Of a stretch of DNA of 34,324 nucleotides, positions 16,481 through 24,507 are shown in pieces. Source of the stretch: JALOAD01 sp023228995 [NCBI: Candidatus Muiribacterium halophilum]. GTDB taxonomy: Bacteria > Muiribacteriota > Muiribacteriia > Muiribacteriales. The position numbers were made by a program, and so were the translations under genes. Location: the NCBI GenBank assembly GCA_023228995.1, contig JALOAD010000039.1, forward strand, positions 1 to 34,324, read 5' to 3'. Positions within the stretch are counted from its first letter, which is position 1; the number at the start of each line of letters is the position of its first letter. Under the pieces are notes generated by a model. That model saw nothing but the letters and a program-made list of their open reading frames with translations. It made no database searches and had not been told where the DNA came from.

Positions 16481-16830
16481 AGTTAACACAGCTATAGCTG
16501 TTAATAAGTTAAAAAAATCAAAAACAGATCCCGGCTCAGAATCGTACCGGGATGACAAAAACAAATGAAGTTAATGAGTTGAGGGAGTTGAGGATTTCAA
16601 ACCTGCGAATAGTGAAACACATAATACAGTTAGCACAAATTTATCATTTTATGATAAATTTGCTAGTTAGCAACTACTTTGTAGCCTAGTTAGCACTCGC
16701 TTCGCTCGTTAGTAAAGACCTTTGGTCTAGTTAAAAACCTTACTAAAACTCGTCAGAGATTGCTTGCTAGGAATATTTATATTCCTTTCACTAAAAAAGC
16801 AATAGCTTTTTTTCACTGTTTTTCACCCCT
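16481..16830. repeat. Intergenic array of small hairpins, with one REP unit
   Basis: The 405-bp gap has no gene. It holds hairpins ACAGCTATAGCTGT (16488-16501), a REP-like unit (16526-16556), a 12-bp stem with TTT loop (16636-16662), CTAC-TTT-GTAG (16674-16684), AGACC-TTT-GGTCT (16716-16728), CTC-gtca-GAG (near 16750), GGAATAT-TT-ATATTCC (16770-16785) and AAAAAAGC-AATA-GCTTTTTT (16793-16812). Linkers are similar: CTAGTTAG, CCTAGTTAGCA, CTAGTTAA, GCTTGCTAG and TTTCACTAA. Stems differ in sequence but keep pairing. The hairpin with an A/T tail at 16793-16814 could also act as a terminator for the + strand, where it ends in a T-run. Confidence 0.75.
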
Positions 16831-16869
16831 TCACTCTTCAACTCTTTAACTCTACAACATTTTTTTATT

Positions 16870-19776
16870 TCAATCTTTTAAATTCTTTTGTACTTTTTCA
16901 ATAAGTTCATCAATTTTAAAAGGTTTAGATAGATAATCATCAAAACCAGCTTCTCTGCATATTTTTTCATCTTCAGGCGAAGCATGAGCTGTCAATGCAA
17001 TTATATTTACCTTTTCAAGATTATTTTCTTTAACATATTGTTTTATTTTACTTAAAGCTACAAATCCATCCATAATAGGCATTTGTAAATCTAAAAAAAC
17101 AAGTTTTATATCTTTTGTATTTTTATATAATTCATAAGCTTTTTTACCATTGTGACATATAATTACTTCAAAACCTTGTACCTTTAAAATATTAGAAAAA
17201 AGCTCAGTATTTTCAATAACATCATCTACAACAAGTATTTTTTGATTATTTCCAATTATTATATCTTTATTTTTAACATCAAAAATATTTGGATTTTTGA
17301 AATCCATTTTTATATATGGAATTTTAAGTTTAAATGTAGAACCTTTATCCATTTCTGAATCAACACTTAGACTTCCACCAAGTAGTTGAGCAAGTTTTCT
17401 TGAAATAGCAAGTCCAAGTCCAACTCCACCGTATTCTCTGGTAAATGATGCATCAACTTGAGTGAATTTATCAAAAATATATTCGAGTTTATCTTTTGGA
17501 ATTCCAACTCCAGAATCTTTTACCCAAATTTCAATTGAATTATCAATAATCTCAAAATCAAGTTCAATAACTCCTTTTTTGGTAAATTTAAAAGCATTTG
17601 AAAGAAGATTAATAATAATTTGTTTGATTCGAGTACTATCAGACATAAGATATATTTTACCTTCTTCTGGAGTATTTATATTAAGAATAACATCCAGTCT
17701 TTTAGAAGTTTCATGTTCAAAAAGTCGTCCAATATCATAAAATATATTATTAAGATCAAAACCTGAAAAACCAACTTCAATTTCATTAGCTTCAATTTTT
17801 GCAAGATCAATTATATCATTTATAAGAACAAGAAGATGATTTGAAGAATTAATAATATTATTAATAAATTTAAACTGTTTTTCATCAAGTTCAGTTCTTT
17901 TAAGAAGACCTGCAAAACCAAGTATTGAAGTCATAGGAGTTCTAATTTCATGCGACATATTTGCAAGGAATTCTGTTTTTAGTTTATCAGCTCTTTCAGC
18001 CTGTTCTTTTGCTTCAATAAGATATCTTTCAGTTTCTTTTTGTTTTGTAATATCTCTTATAGAAACCATTCTTACAGATTTACCCGAAAATCTTGCGTAT
18101 TTTGCTCTAACCTCAACTAAAACATCCTGACCATTCTTTTTTATAATAACTGTTTCATAAGGCTCTGTATCGTTTTGATCAATTTTAGACTTAACAAAAT
18201 CAACATAAGCTGGATGAATAAAATCTAAAGTACTTTTACCAAGAAGTTCTTCTCTTGAATAACCAAATACTTTGATAAGTTCTTGATTTACATCTATTAT
18301 TTCATCATCTGCATGAATTAATAAAGAGTCAAAAGAAGCATCAGTTATAGCTTTTAACCTTTCTTCGCTTTCTCTTACTTCATTAAACAATACTTTTTGT
18401 TTTGAAATTTCTTTTTCAAGCACAATATTTGTTTTTAAAAGTTCATCTGTTCTTTCTTCAATTAGTTTTTCTAAAACATCACTATTTTTTTTTAATTCCT
18501 CAAAATTCATATTTCTATACTCAATCATAGAATTTGCAGCTTTCGCAAGCTCAATAAACTCGTAAAATGCAAATTTTTCTGTATCAAGAATAACTTTTTG
18601 TTTTGTAGTTTTTTTAAAAAAATCAATAAATGTAGCAATATCTTTAGAAGTTTTTTTGGAAAAGAAATACACCAAAAATATTGAAAAAATAAACAATCCT
18701 GAAAGAGTAAACAATATATTAACAGTATTTTCAATTATATATTTATTAATAATCTCTTGTTTGGATAAAATTGTCTTTTCAATATCATCTACAAAAAAAC
18801 CAGAACAAATAATAAGTTCTTCTTCTGCAATATATTTCACATAAGCTATTTTTTTTCTCTTATTGCTTTTTACACCTTCTTCTTGGTGATAGTAATAATA
18901 AGAAATAAAACCTTCACCTTTACCATCTATTATCCTCATAAGATCTTTTACATATACTTTTTGATCAATATCAGAAAAAGTATTTATATTTTTACCTATA
19001 AATTCTTCTTGAGGATAACAAATTAATAATCCATCTTTTTTAAGTATATAAACATAATTATTATTGTCATATCTATAATTAATATAAGTGTTTAAAAGTT
19101 CAGATATTCTCTGTTTTTTCACCTCATTATAATAATCTCCAGCCCCAAAATAAAAATTAAGTTTTTTATAAGCCAATACATAAGAAATTTTTGGATATAA
19201 AACTTCACCTTGTTTTTCTGGCATTTGCCAAAAAGCTTTTACAAATCCACCTTCTTCTAATAATGAGGTTTTTATCTCTTCTTGAATAACTTTTTTACCA
19301 AAATTATCTTCTAGATTATAAACATCTTTACCTTCAATTTCGCGATTAATCGGATATAAAATATCTTTACCTTGAAGTGTTGCTGCAAAATAATATCCAC
19401 GACCATCATTAAACCTAATATCTCTAATACTTTCTATAAAAATATTCAAAATATCTTCTTTAGATTGCTCATCTTTTAAATTTTCATAAAGATTATCAAT
19501 AACTGAATAAAGTTCTAAAACTCTATTTTTTAGATCTTCTTTAAGAACTTCTTCTGTTTCATGTATTTCTCTTTTAATCTGACTCTCAACCTTTTCAACT
19601 TCAATTTTTATAATGTTTTTTTGATTAGCAATATGTTCTTCTCTTAATCTTTGTTTTTCAGCATCAAAATTTTTGCGTTCAAAATGAATCCAAACATAAG
19701 CAGTAAGAGAAAAAGATAATAAAAGAACAATTATTACATTATATAAATGTGTCTTTGAAAGACTGTTTTTATTCAA
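16870..19776 (-). CDS. Membrane hybrid histidine kinase with Cache and PAS sensors
   Basis: A 968-residue sensor kinase. Transmembrane helix 1 is at about 12-30; two extracytoplasmic Cache_2-like units span about 55-220 (YYFAATLQGKDILYPINREI) and 225-335 (YVYILKKDGLLICYPQEEFI). Helix 2 is at about 352-372, then a coiled coil (425-470), PAS (471-580), HisKA with His609 in MSHEIRTP, HATPase (N-box NLLSNAFKF, G-boxes DSGVGIP and GGVGLGLA) and a receiver (about 845-968) with phospho-acceptor Asp896 in FLDLQMP. Cache units usually sense small carboxylates or amino acids. The start is a TTG with GGAGA upstream. A strong terminator ends right before this ribosome site. No HPt or separate output regulator is nearby. 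Confidence 0.93.
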   Translation of the reverse strand: MNKNSLSKTHLYNVIIVLLLSFSLTAYVWIHFERKNFDAEKQRLREEHIANQKNIIKIEVEKVESQIKREIHETEEVLKEDLKNRVLELYSVIDNLYENLKDEQSKEDILNIFIESIRDIRFNDGRGYYFAATLQGKDILYPINREIEGKDVYNLEDNFGKKVIQEEIKTSLLEEGGFVKAFWQMPEKQGEVLYPKISYVLAYKKLNFYFGAGDYYNEVKKQRISELLNTYINYRYDNNNYVYILKKDGLLICYPQEEFIGKNINTFSDIDQKVYVKDLMRIIDGKGEGFISYYYYHQEEGVKSNKRKKIAYVKYIAEEELIICSGFFVDDIEKTILSKQEIINKYIIENTVNILFTLSGLFIFSIFLVYFFSKKTSKDIATFIDFFKKTTKQKVILDTEKFAFYEFIELAKAANSMIEYRNMNFEELKKNSDVLEKLIEERTDELLKTNIVLEKEISKQKVLFNEVRESEERLKAITDASFDSLLIHADDEIIDVNQELIKVFGYSREELLGKSTLDFIHPAYVDFVKSKIDQNDTEPYETVIIKKNGQDVLVEVRAKYARFSGKSVRMVSIRDITKQKETERYLIEAKEQAERADKLKTEFLANMSHEIRTPMTSILGFAGLLKRTELDEKQFKFINNIINSSNHLLVLINDIIDLAKIEANEIEVGFSGFDLNNIFYDIGRLFEHETSKRLDVILNINTPEEGKIYLMSDSTRIKQIIINLLSNAFKFTKKGVIELDFEIIDNSIEIWVKDSGVGIPKDKLEYIFDKFTQVDASFTREYGGVGLGLAISRKLAQLLGGSLSVDSEMDKGSTFKLKIPYIKMDFKNPNIFDVKNKDIIIGNNQKILVVDDVIENTELFSNILKVQGFEVIICHNGKKAYELYKNTKDIKLVFLDLQMPIMDGFVALSKIKQYVKENNLEKVNIIALTAHASPEDEKICREAGFDDYLSKPFKIDELIEKVQKNLKD

Positions 19777-19788
19777 CTAATTCTCCAT

Positions 19789-19820
19789 AAAAAAAAGGGT
19801 AGATTCATCAACCTACCCTT
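19789..19820 (-). terminator. Intrinsic terminator between PLD-like gene and histidine kinase
   Basis: On the minus strand, AAGGGTAG pairs with CTACCCTT around a 10-base loop, followed by an eight-base U-tract. It sits about 20 nt after the PLD-like gene stop and the U-tract ends only a few bases before the kinase ribosome site (19781-19786). There is no room for a normal promoter between them. Confidence 0.9.
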
Positions 19821-19841
19821 AGTATATATTAATTTTAACAA

Positions 19842-21197
19842 TTAAAACAGTATATCAGAAAAAACTCCTATTATTTTTTCGCCAAAGTTAAGTTTGGCAG
19901 GTTTTACTGATCTGTTTTCCCAATCATCCATAAAAATATTTTCATAAACATAAGCAAGTTCTCTACTTTTAAATATTGTAAATGCTTCATAATTAGAGCG
20001 CATTGCACCACTTGTAAAGTTTGTAGAACCAAGACCTACATATTCACCATCTACAATAGAAAGTTTCATATGAAGTTCTTGACCAGGTAAAATATCATAA
20101 TGTCTAACTTCAGCATCTAATTCAGGTTTTTCTTTATTAAGTTTTTGAAAAACACCTACTGCTTTATTATTCGGACCACCTTTCCAATCAAGAGAATAAA
20201 GATGAATAGCTGGATCAAGTAATATCTTGACTACAACCCCCCTTTTAGCAGCTTTTGCAACAGATTTAAGTATATCTTTTTCATTAAAAAGAAGTTGTTC
20301 AATATAAATACTGTTTTTAGCATTATCAAACATTCTTATAAGAGCTTCTTTTGTATTATTACCATAAGGAGCAGTAACAGTGGTAACTGCTTCAGCTTTA
20401 AGATAACCTCTAGTACTGATTCTGTTTTTCATAATATTTTCTGACTCATTTCTATTAAATTTAGATATTTTTGAATAGTCCTTTTCATTAGCATATCCAC
20501 AAATCCAGTTATTAATAAAAACTTTTTCAATTTCTTCAACATAAGGACCAACAACTTCAACCATTGAATCACGATTTTTAGCAACAGTATCAGCAAAATT
20601 CATACCACCAATCATAGCAATTTTTGAATCAACAATTATTATTTTACTATGATCTATTTTAACAAGACCAGGAGTATCAAGAAACTTAGTTTCAGCATGA
20701 ACTACTGGAAGTCCTGCACTTACTGCAAGAGATATTTTTTCATAATAAGGAGGTTTTACAACTTCTCCACTTCTTGTAGTATTTCTAAAAAAATCCTCTT
20801 CAAAAAATTCCTGAACTTCACCATCAGAAATAGAATCTTTAGGTTCAGGAAGAACACAATAAACTTTTACTCCTTGCTCCATTTTACTTTTAAGAATTTT
20901 TATAATCTTTTCACCAAGTTTACCGCCAAAAAGATACATATTAAACATTATAGATTCTTCAGCACTTTCCATAAGTTGTAAAGCATGAGGAAAAACTTCA
21001 TCTTTATCAACAAGCACTTTTATACCACATTCTTTGTAATTTTCAAAATCAAGAGGAATAATATAAGGTTCTATGCTTTCCTTATAATAAGCTCGATGTC
21101 TTCCAGGAAAAATAAAAGGTTTATCATACCATTTACTCTCTGCATAAACGCTAAAACAAAATACTGTAATCATTAACAAACTAATAGTTTTTTTCAT
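19842..21197 (-). CDS. Exported phospholipase D / cardiolipin synthase-like protein
   Basis: A 451-residue protein with an N-terminal signal peptide (MKKTISLLMITVFCFSVYA, cleavage likely before ES) and two HKD motifs: HSKIIIVD (His183, Lys185, Asp190), followed by GGMNFAD, and HMKLSIVD (His376, Lys378, Asp383), followed by GSTNFTSGA. This is the full catalytic set of the PLD superfamily, which includes cardiolipin synthases and phospholipases. Export suggests action on phospholipids at the periplasmic face. Start taken at 21197 with AGGAGGG five bases upstream; an in-frame ATG 30 nt earlier overlaps the previous gene. Second gene of a two-gene unit with the YiiX-like gene, ended by a strong terminator. 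Confidence 0.9.
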   Translation of the reverse strand: MKKTISLLMITVFCFSVYAESKWYDKPFIFPGRHRAYYKESIEPYIIPLDFENYKECGIKVLVDKDEVFPHALQLMESAEESIMFNMYLFGGKLGEKIIKILKSKMEQGVKVYCVLPEPKDSISDGEVQEFFEEDFFRNTTRSGEVVKPPYYEKISLAVSAGLPVVHAETKFLDTPGLVKIDHSKIIIVDSKIAMIGGMNFADTVAKNRDSMVEVVGPYVEEIEKVFINNWICGYANEKDYSKISKFNRNESENIMKNRISTRGYLKAEAVTTVTAPYGNNTKEALIRMFDNAKNSIYIEQLLFNEKDILKSVAKAAKRGVVVKILLDPAIHLYSLDWKGGPNNKAVGVFQKLNKEKPELDAEVRHYDILPGQELHMKLSIVDGEYVGLGSTNFTSGAMRSNYEAFTIFKSRELAYVYENIFMDDWENRSVKPAKLNFGEKIIGVFSDILF

Positions 21198-21207
21198 AAT
21201 TTCCCTC

Positions 21208-22776
21208 CTACCATGAGTATTCTTCAATATTTATTGCATTTCTTGTAACAGGTGCTCCAGGAAAATTCCCATATTCAGAACCTTCCTCTTCAAGAAGACT
21301 AACAAGTTTTTCAAAAGCATTATCTTTAACTTTTTTACCATTATGTGCAAAATAAACAAGTTCAAAAGGTCTTTCTTCGCCAGGACCACAACCAACAGCT
21401 ATATCATCAGGAGAAATCGACCATGAACCAGCAACTTCTTTAACTCTAAAAGGAATTCCTTTCATAACTTGATATGGAAGCTCAGAACAGACAATAAGAT
21501 CATTTGAATTAACATCAAAAGTAAAATCATAATCAGTGCCAAGATATTTAAATGATTCTACAAGAACATTTTTAATATATCCATCAGTTCTTAATTTTTC
21601 ACCAAAAAATTCTTCTTTTAATCTCAAAACAAGAACATCATCAACTTTAAGAAAATGTTCAAGCGGATTAAGAGTTGTTCCAGGTCTTAAAGCTTCAATA
21701 ACATCATTTGTCATATAATAAGAAAAATTTCTTCCTTCTTTTGCAGCAAGATATGTAATTTTATCAGAAATAATATCTTTATAATTTCTTAACAAATCAT
21801 TAAAAAGCATTTTAGGCTGACCTGAATAAATAGCAACATGACCAAAATGACCAGGTATGAATTTATCAGTAAGAAGAAAACCAGCTTTTTCAAGTAAAAT
21901 ATCACCAGGTTGAAGTTTAAGATATAATTCTGGCATAATTTCATCAGCATTAACAAAAGGTTCTCTATCACTCTTAAGACCACCTGCAATATTCCCAAAC
22001 AATCTAGAAATTTTCATCTTAAAACTACTAAACATAGAACTAAGAGAATCCTTATCATCAGAAAAAACACTTCCTAAAATACTAAACCATTTTTTAAAAA
22101 AGCCCTGTTCAGATAGTTTTGCAAGCATTTCACTGTTTTTCATAAATTGAAGTATATAAAGTAATTCTTCATCATTTTGAGAAATATTTACATTTGATAT
22201 AATATCCTCAAATTTCTCGCAATTTGCAATAAGTGTATCTGGATTATATTTTGACTTCCATTCAGCAAGTAAAGACTCAAAAGAAGAACCAGATTGTTTT
22301 GCAAGAAAATTAACTTTATTTCTTATAACAGAATTATCCTCAAACTTTTCATAAAAATATCTAGAGTTTTCATATTGAAGAAGCTTTGAAACAATACCAA
22401 TACCCAAAAGTTTAGCTTCAAATTTAACTTTATCTTGCTGAGAAATACCTCTTACATCTTGAGGTATACCCCGATTTCTAAAATTAATTACATCTTCCCA
22501 ATTTCTAGAAAGTTCACGCTGAATTGAAAGATATTTTTCAAAAGACCTTTCTATAACAATATGAAGATCAGAAGAAATAGCGAATTTTTCATTTGGAACA
22601 ACATAAGAATCAACAGTTTTTTTAAGAATGTCAAAACTATCTTTACATTGAATAAAATTTTTCATTCTCTTCTTAAAAACAAGCTCAGACTGAGAATTTC
22701 TGGAATTTTGAATAGTAAAAGAAAAACAAGAAATAAACATAGCAAATATCAAAAAACTAAATAAGGATTTTTTCAT
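21208..22776 (-). CDS. Exported YiiX-like permuted NlpC/P60 (papain-fold) protein
   Basis: A 522-residue protein. The N-terminus is a signal sequence (about 1-20, with Cys17 in MFISC, a possible though weak lipobox). Residues 30-270 are helical and unrecognised. Residues about 285-450 match the permuted papain-like fold of YiiX/YebB proteins: LQPGDILLEK, then GHFGHVAIYSG with catalytic His313, and DLIVCSELPY with catalytic Cys430. Relatives (LRAT/H-rev107 types) act on acyl groups of lipids, others on peptides, so the substrate is open. Ribosome site GGGAGG. The PLD-like gene follows 10 nt later, which suggests a joint envelope or lipid role (inference). Confidence 0.82.
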   Translation of the reverse strand: MKKSLFSFLIFAMFISCFSFTIQNSRNSQSELVFKKRMKNFIQCKDSFDILKKTVDSYVVPNEKFAISSDLHIVIERSFEKYLSIQRELSRNWEDVINFRNRGIPQDVRGISQQDKVKFEAKLLGIGIVSKLLQYENSRYFYEKFEDNSVIRNKVNFLAKQSGSSFESLLAEWKSKYNPDTLIANCEKFEDIISNVNISQNDEELLYILQFMKNSEMLAKLSEQGFFKKWFSILGSVFSDDKDSLSSMFSSFKMKISRLFGNIAGGLKSDREPFVNADEIMPELYLKLQPGDILLEKAGFLLTDKFIPGHFGHVAIYSGQPKMLFNDLLRNYKDIISDKITYLAAKEGRNFSYYMTNDVIEALRPGTTLNPLEHFLKVDDVLVLRLKEEFFGEKLRTDGYIKNVLVESFKYLGTDYDFTFDVNSNDLIVCSELPYQVMKGIPFRVKEVAGSWSISPDDIAVGCGPGEERPFELVYFAHNGKKVKDNAFEKLVSLLEEEGSEYGNFPGAPVTRNAINIEEYSW

Positions 22777-22879
22777 AAATTTCCTCCCAAAATTAACTTT
22801 ATTAATTTTAACATATTTTTGAGCAAAAAAGTATCAGTTTTTTTAAATACATATAAAAATAAATCTAATAAATTTTGTA

Positions 22880-23488
22880 TTATACTAAAAACTCAGCAAT
22901 TACTCTTGCTGGAGCTCCATTAGCATTTGTTAATTTTATTGGAAGAGCATAAATTTTAAATTGTTTAGGAAGATTATCTGAATTTATTGTATTTTCTACA
23001 ATAAAAATATTATTTTTAAATAATATTTTATGAGCTTCATAAGGAAAATTATCAGGAGTCCACGAATCAAGTATAAGCCCTTTTATATTAAGTGAAGCGA
23101 TTTTTTGAGCACATTTTGGAGTTATTACAGGATTTTTAGAATAAAAAAGTTTAGTATTTTTATAATTTTTCCACCATAAAGTTCTTATAAATAAAAAAGG
23201 AGTATTAATACTTTGAGGAATACAATTTTCTGTAATAACTTTATCATGACAATCAATAAGAGTAGTAAGTCCAACAAAATCCTCAATATTATATTCATCA
23301 AGTTTTTTGCCGTTTTCAAGCATATGCAAAGGAGAATCAATATGAGTTCCAAAATGATTCGACATATATAAACTTGTTACATTATTTCCATCTCTTTTAA
23401 ATATTGCAGTAGCTTTTTCAATAAAAGAAGTATCACCAGGATAAACAGGAGTGTTTTTATCAATATTCATTGTAAGATCAATTATCAT
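22880..23488 (-). CDS. Metal-dependent cyclase / kynurenine formamidase-like hydrolase
   Basis: A 202-residue protein of the cyclase family (kynurenine formamidase-like). The metal-binding signature HxGTHxDxPxH is seen as HFGTHIDSPLH at about residues 45-55, and the N-terminal IIDLTMNIDKNTPVYPGD strand is typical. The C-terminal GAPARVIAEF block also fits. No tryptophan-pathway genes are nearby, so the actual substrate is uncertain. A TATAAT box lies at 23505-23510 (minus strand) with AAGGAT as ribosome site, giving a very short leader. The stop-plus-promoter repeat copy D is about 70 bp upstream in the same direction. Confidence 0.88.
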   Translation of the reverse strand: MIIDLTMNIDKNTPVYPGDTSFIEKATAIFKRDGNNVTSLYMSNHFGTHIDSPLHMLENGKKLDEYNIEDFVGLTTLIDCHDKVITENCIPQSINTPFLFIRTLWWKNYKNTKLFYSKNPVITPKCAQKIASLNIKGLILDSWTPDNFPYEAHKILFKNNIFIVENTINSDNLPKQFKIYALPIKLTNANGAPARVIAEFLV

Positions 23489-23559
23489 AATCAGTTTTAT
23501 CCTTATTATAGCTTTTATATTGCTTATATTGAACCTAAATTAACACTAATATAATTTAT

Positions 23560-23602
23560 ACTTATAATTGTTCTATTTTGTCAATGTCAAGAACCGACAC
23601 CC
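23560..23602 (-). repeat. Stop-plus-promoter repeat, copy D
   Basis: In gene orientation it starts AGGGTGTCGGTTCTTGACAT and ends CAATTATAAGTAT. It is entered in the third frame, giving the sirtuin the tail GCRFLTLTK and a TAG stop. TTGACA at 23585-23590 and TATAAG at 23561-23566 have an 18-bp spacer. The cyclase gene lies directly downstream in the same direction. Confidence 0.85.
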
Positions 23603-24298
23603 TAACATATCAAGATCTTCATTAATAATTAATTCTGCATAATTATCAAGATTTGTTTTATCATTATTTAAAATTACAAGTTTAGCTTTGTTTTCAACTG
23701 CATAAACTGGCAACCATGAAGCAGGAACAACATTAAGCGAACTTCCGATTACAATAAAAAGATCAGATTTGGAAGATATTTTAATACATTTTTGAATATG
23801 TTTTACTTGTTCTGAAAAAAACACAACATCTGGTCTTATTGTATTATCACAAGAACATTTTGGAATTTCACTGTTTTTCACTTTATCAATTATTATATCA
23901 GCATTATGATGTTTTCCGCATTTTTCACAATAAAATTTTTTAAGACTTCCATGAATTTCATATATATTTTTATTACCTGCTTCTTCATGAAGATTATCAA
24001 TATTTTGAGTTATAATAGTTTGAATTTTGCCGTTTTTTTCAAGTTCGGCAAGTATTTTATGCATTTTTGTAATTTTTATATCAATTTCAAGAATTTCTTT
24101 AAGATAACCATAAAAAATTGAAGGATCTCTTCTAAAATAATCAATATTAAAAAGAATATCTTGAGGATATTTCTTATAAATACCATTACTGCTTCTAAAA
24201 TCTGGTATTCCTGAATTAGTCGAAATACCAGCACCAGTAAAAACTACAGTATTTTTAGCATTATCAATTAAATCTTTTAATATCTTAATTTTTTTCAT
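23573..24298 (-). CDS. Sir2-family NAD-dependent protein deacylase
   Basis: A 241-residue sirtuin that would remove acyl groups from lysines using NAD. Visible: FTGAGISTNSGIPDFRS (20-36), TQNIDNLH (98-104), catalytic HG (His116), zinc ligands CEKC (124, 127) and CSC (148, 150; a shortened second knuckle), RPDVVFF and GSSLNVVPAS. The last nine or so residues (GCRFLTLTK) are contributed by repeat copy D. The ATG has no ribosome site but lies 6 nt after a perfect extended -10 box, so the mRNA is probably leaderless. Confidence 0.92.
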   Translation of the reverse strand: MKKIKILKDLIDNAKNTVVFTGAGISTNSGIPDFRSSNGIYKKYPQDILFNIDYFRRDPSIFYGYLKEILEIDIKITKMHKILAELEKNGKIQTIITQNIDNLHEEAGNKNIYEIHGSLKKFYCEKCGKHHNADIIIDKVKNSEIPKCSCDNTIRPDVVFFSEQVKHIQKCIKISSKSDLFIVIGSSLNVVPASWLPVYAVENKAKLVILNNDKTNLDNYAELIINEDLDMLGCRFLTLTK

Positions 24299-24304
24299 AG
24301 CTTT

Positions 24305-24333
24305 ATTATACCATAAAAATAGATTTTTTTCAG
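24305..24333 (-). promoter_or_regulatory. Sirtuin promoter, predicted leaderless start
   Basis: Minus strand: CTGAAA (24328-24333), a 17-bp spacer ending in TGG, and TATAAT (24305-24310). Only 6 nt separate the -10 box from the ATG, so transcription should begin at or within one or two bases of the start codon. Confidence 0.75.
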
Positions 24334-24350
24334 CATATACCCAACAAAGA

Positions 24351-24449
24351 GATTAAAAAAATATGTCTGACAGCAATTACGAGAACTCGTTAGAAGTTTT
24401 TCAATTATATTAAATCATGTAGGAGTTTCTATAAACAAAAGCAAAAAAA
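24351..24449 (+). repeat. 80-100 bp dispersed repeat, longest copy
   Basis: It begins GATTAAAAAAATATGTCTGA, continues CAGCAATTACGAGAACTCG and ends TATAAACAAAAGCAAAAAA. The first 45 bases match 33950-33994 with two differences; the last 80 match 433-514 on the other strand. It sits between the sirtuin promoter and the phosphatase terminator and abuts both. Confidence 0.7.
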
Positions 24450-24475
24450 AAGCGTACAATTAAGCACGCTTTTTT
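24443..24475 (-). terminator. Intrinsic terminator after alkaline phosphatase
   Basis: On the minus strand AAAAAGCGT and ACGCTTTTT pair around GCTTAATTGT, followed by a T-run, 33 nt after the phosphatase stop. It closes the methyltransferase-M48-YqeY-phosphatase unit. Confidence 0.9.
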
Positions 24476-24507
24476 AACTTAAACAATAAAATTTATTACA
24501 AAAATAT

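Noticed and set aside
18525-18844. Small frames on either strand inside the histidine kinase gene
   Set aside because: They lie in other frames of a clearly coding region and have no recognisable domains or ribosome sites.
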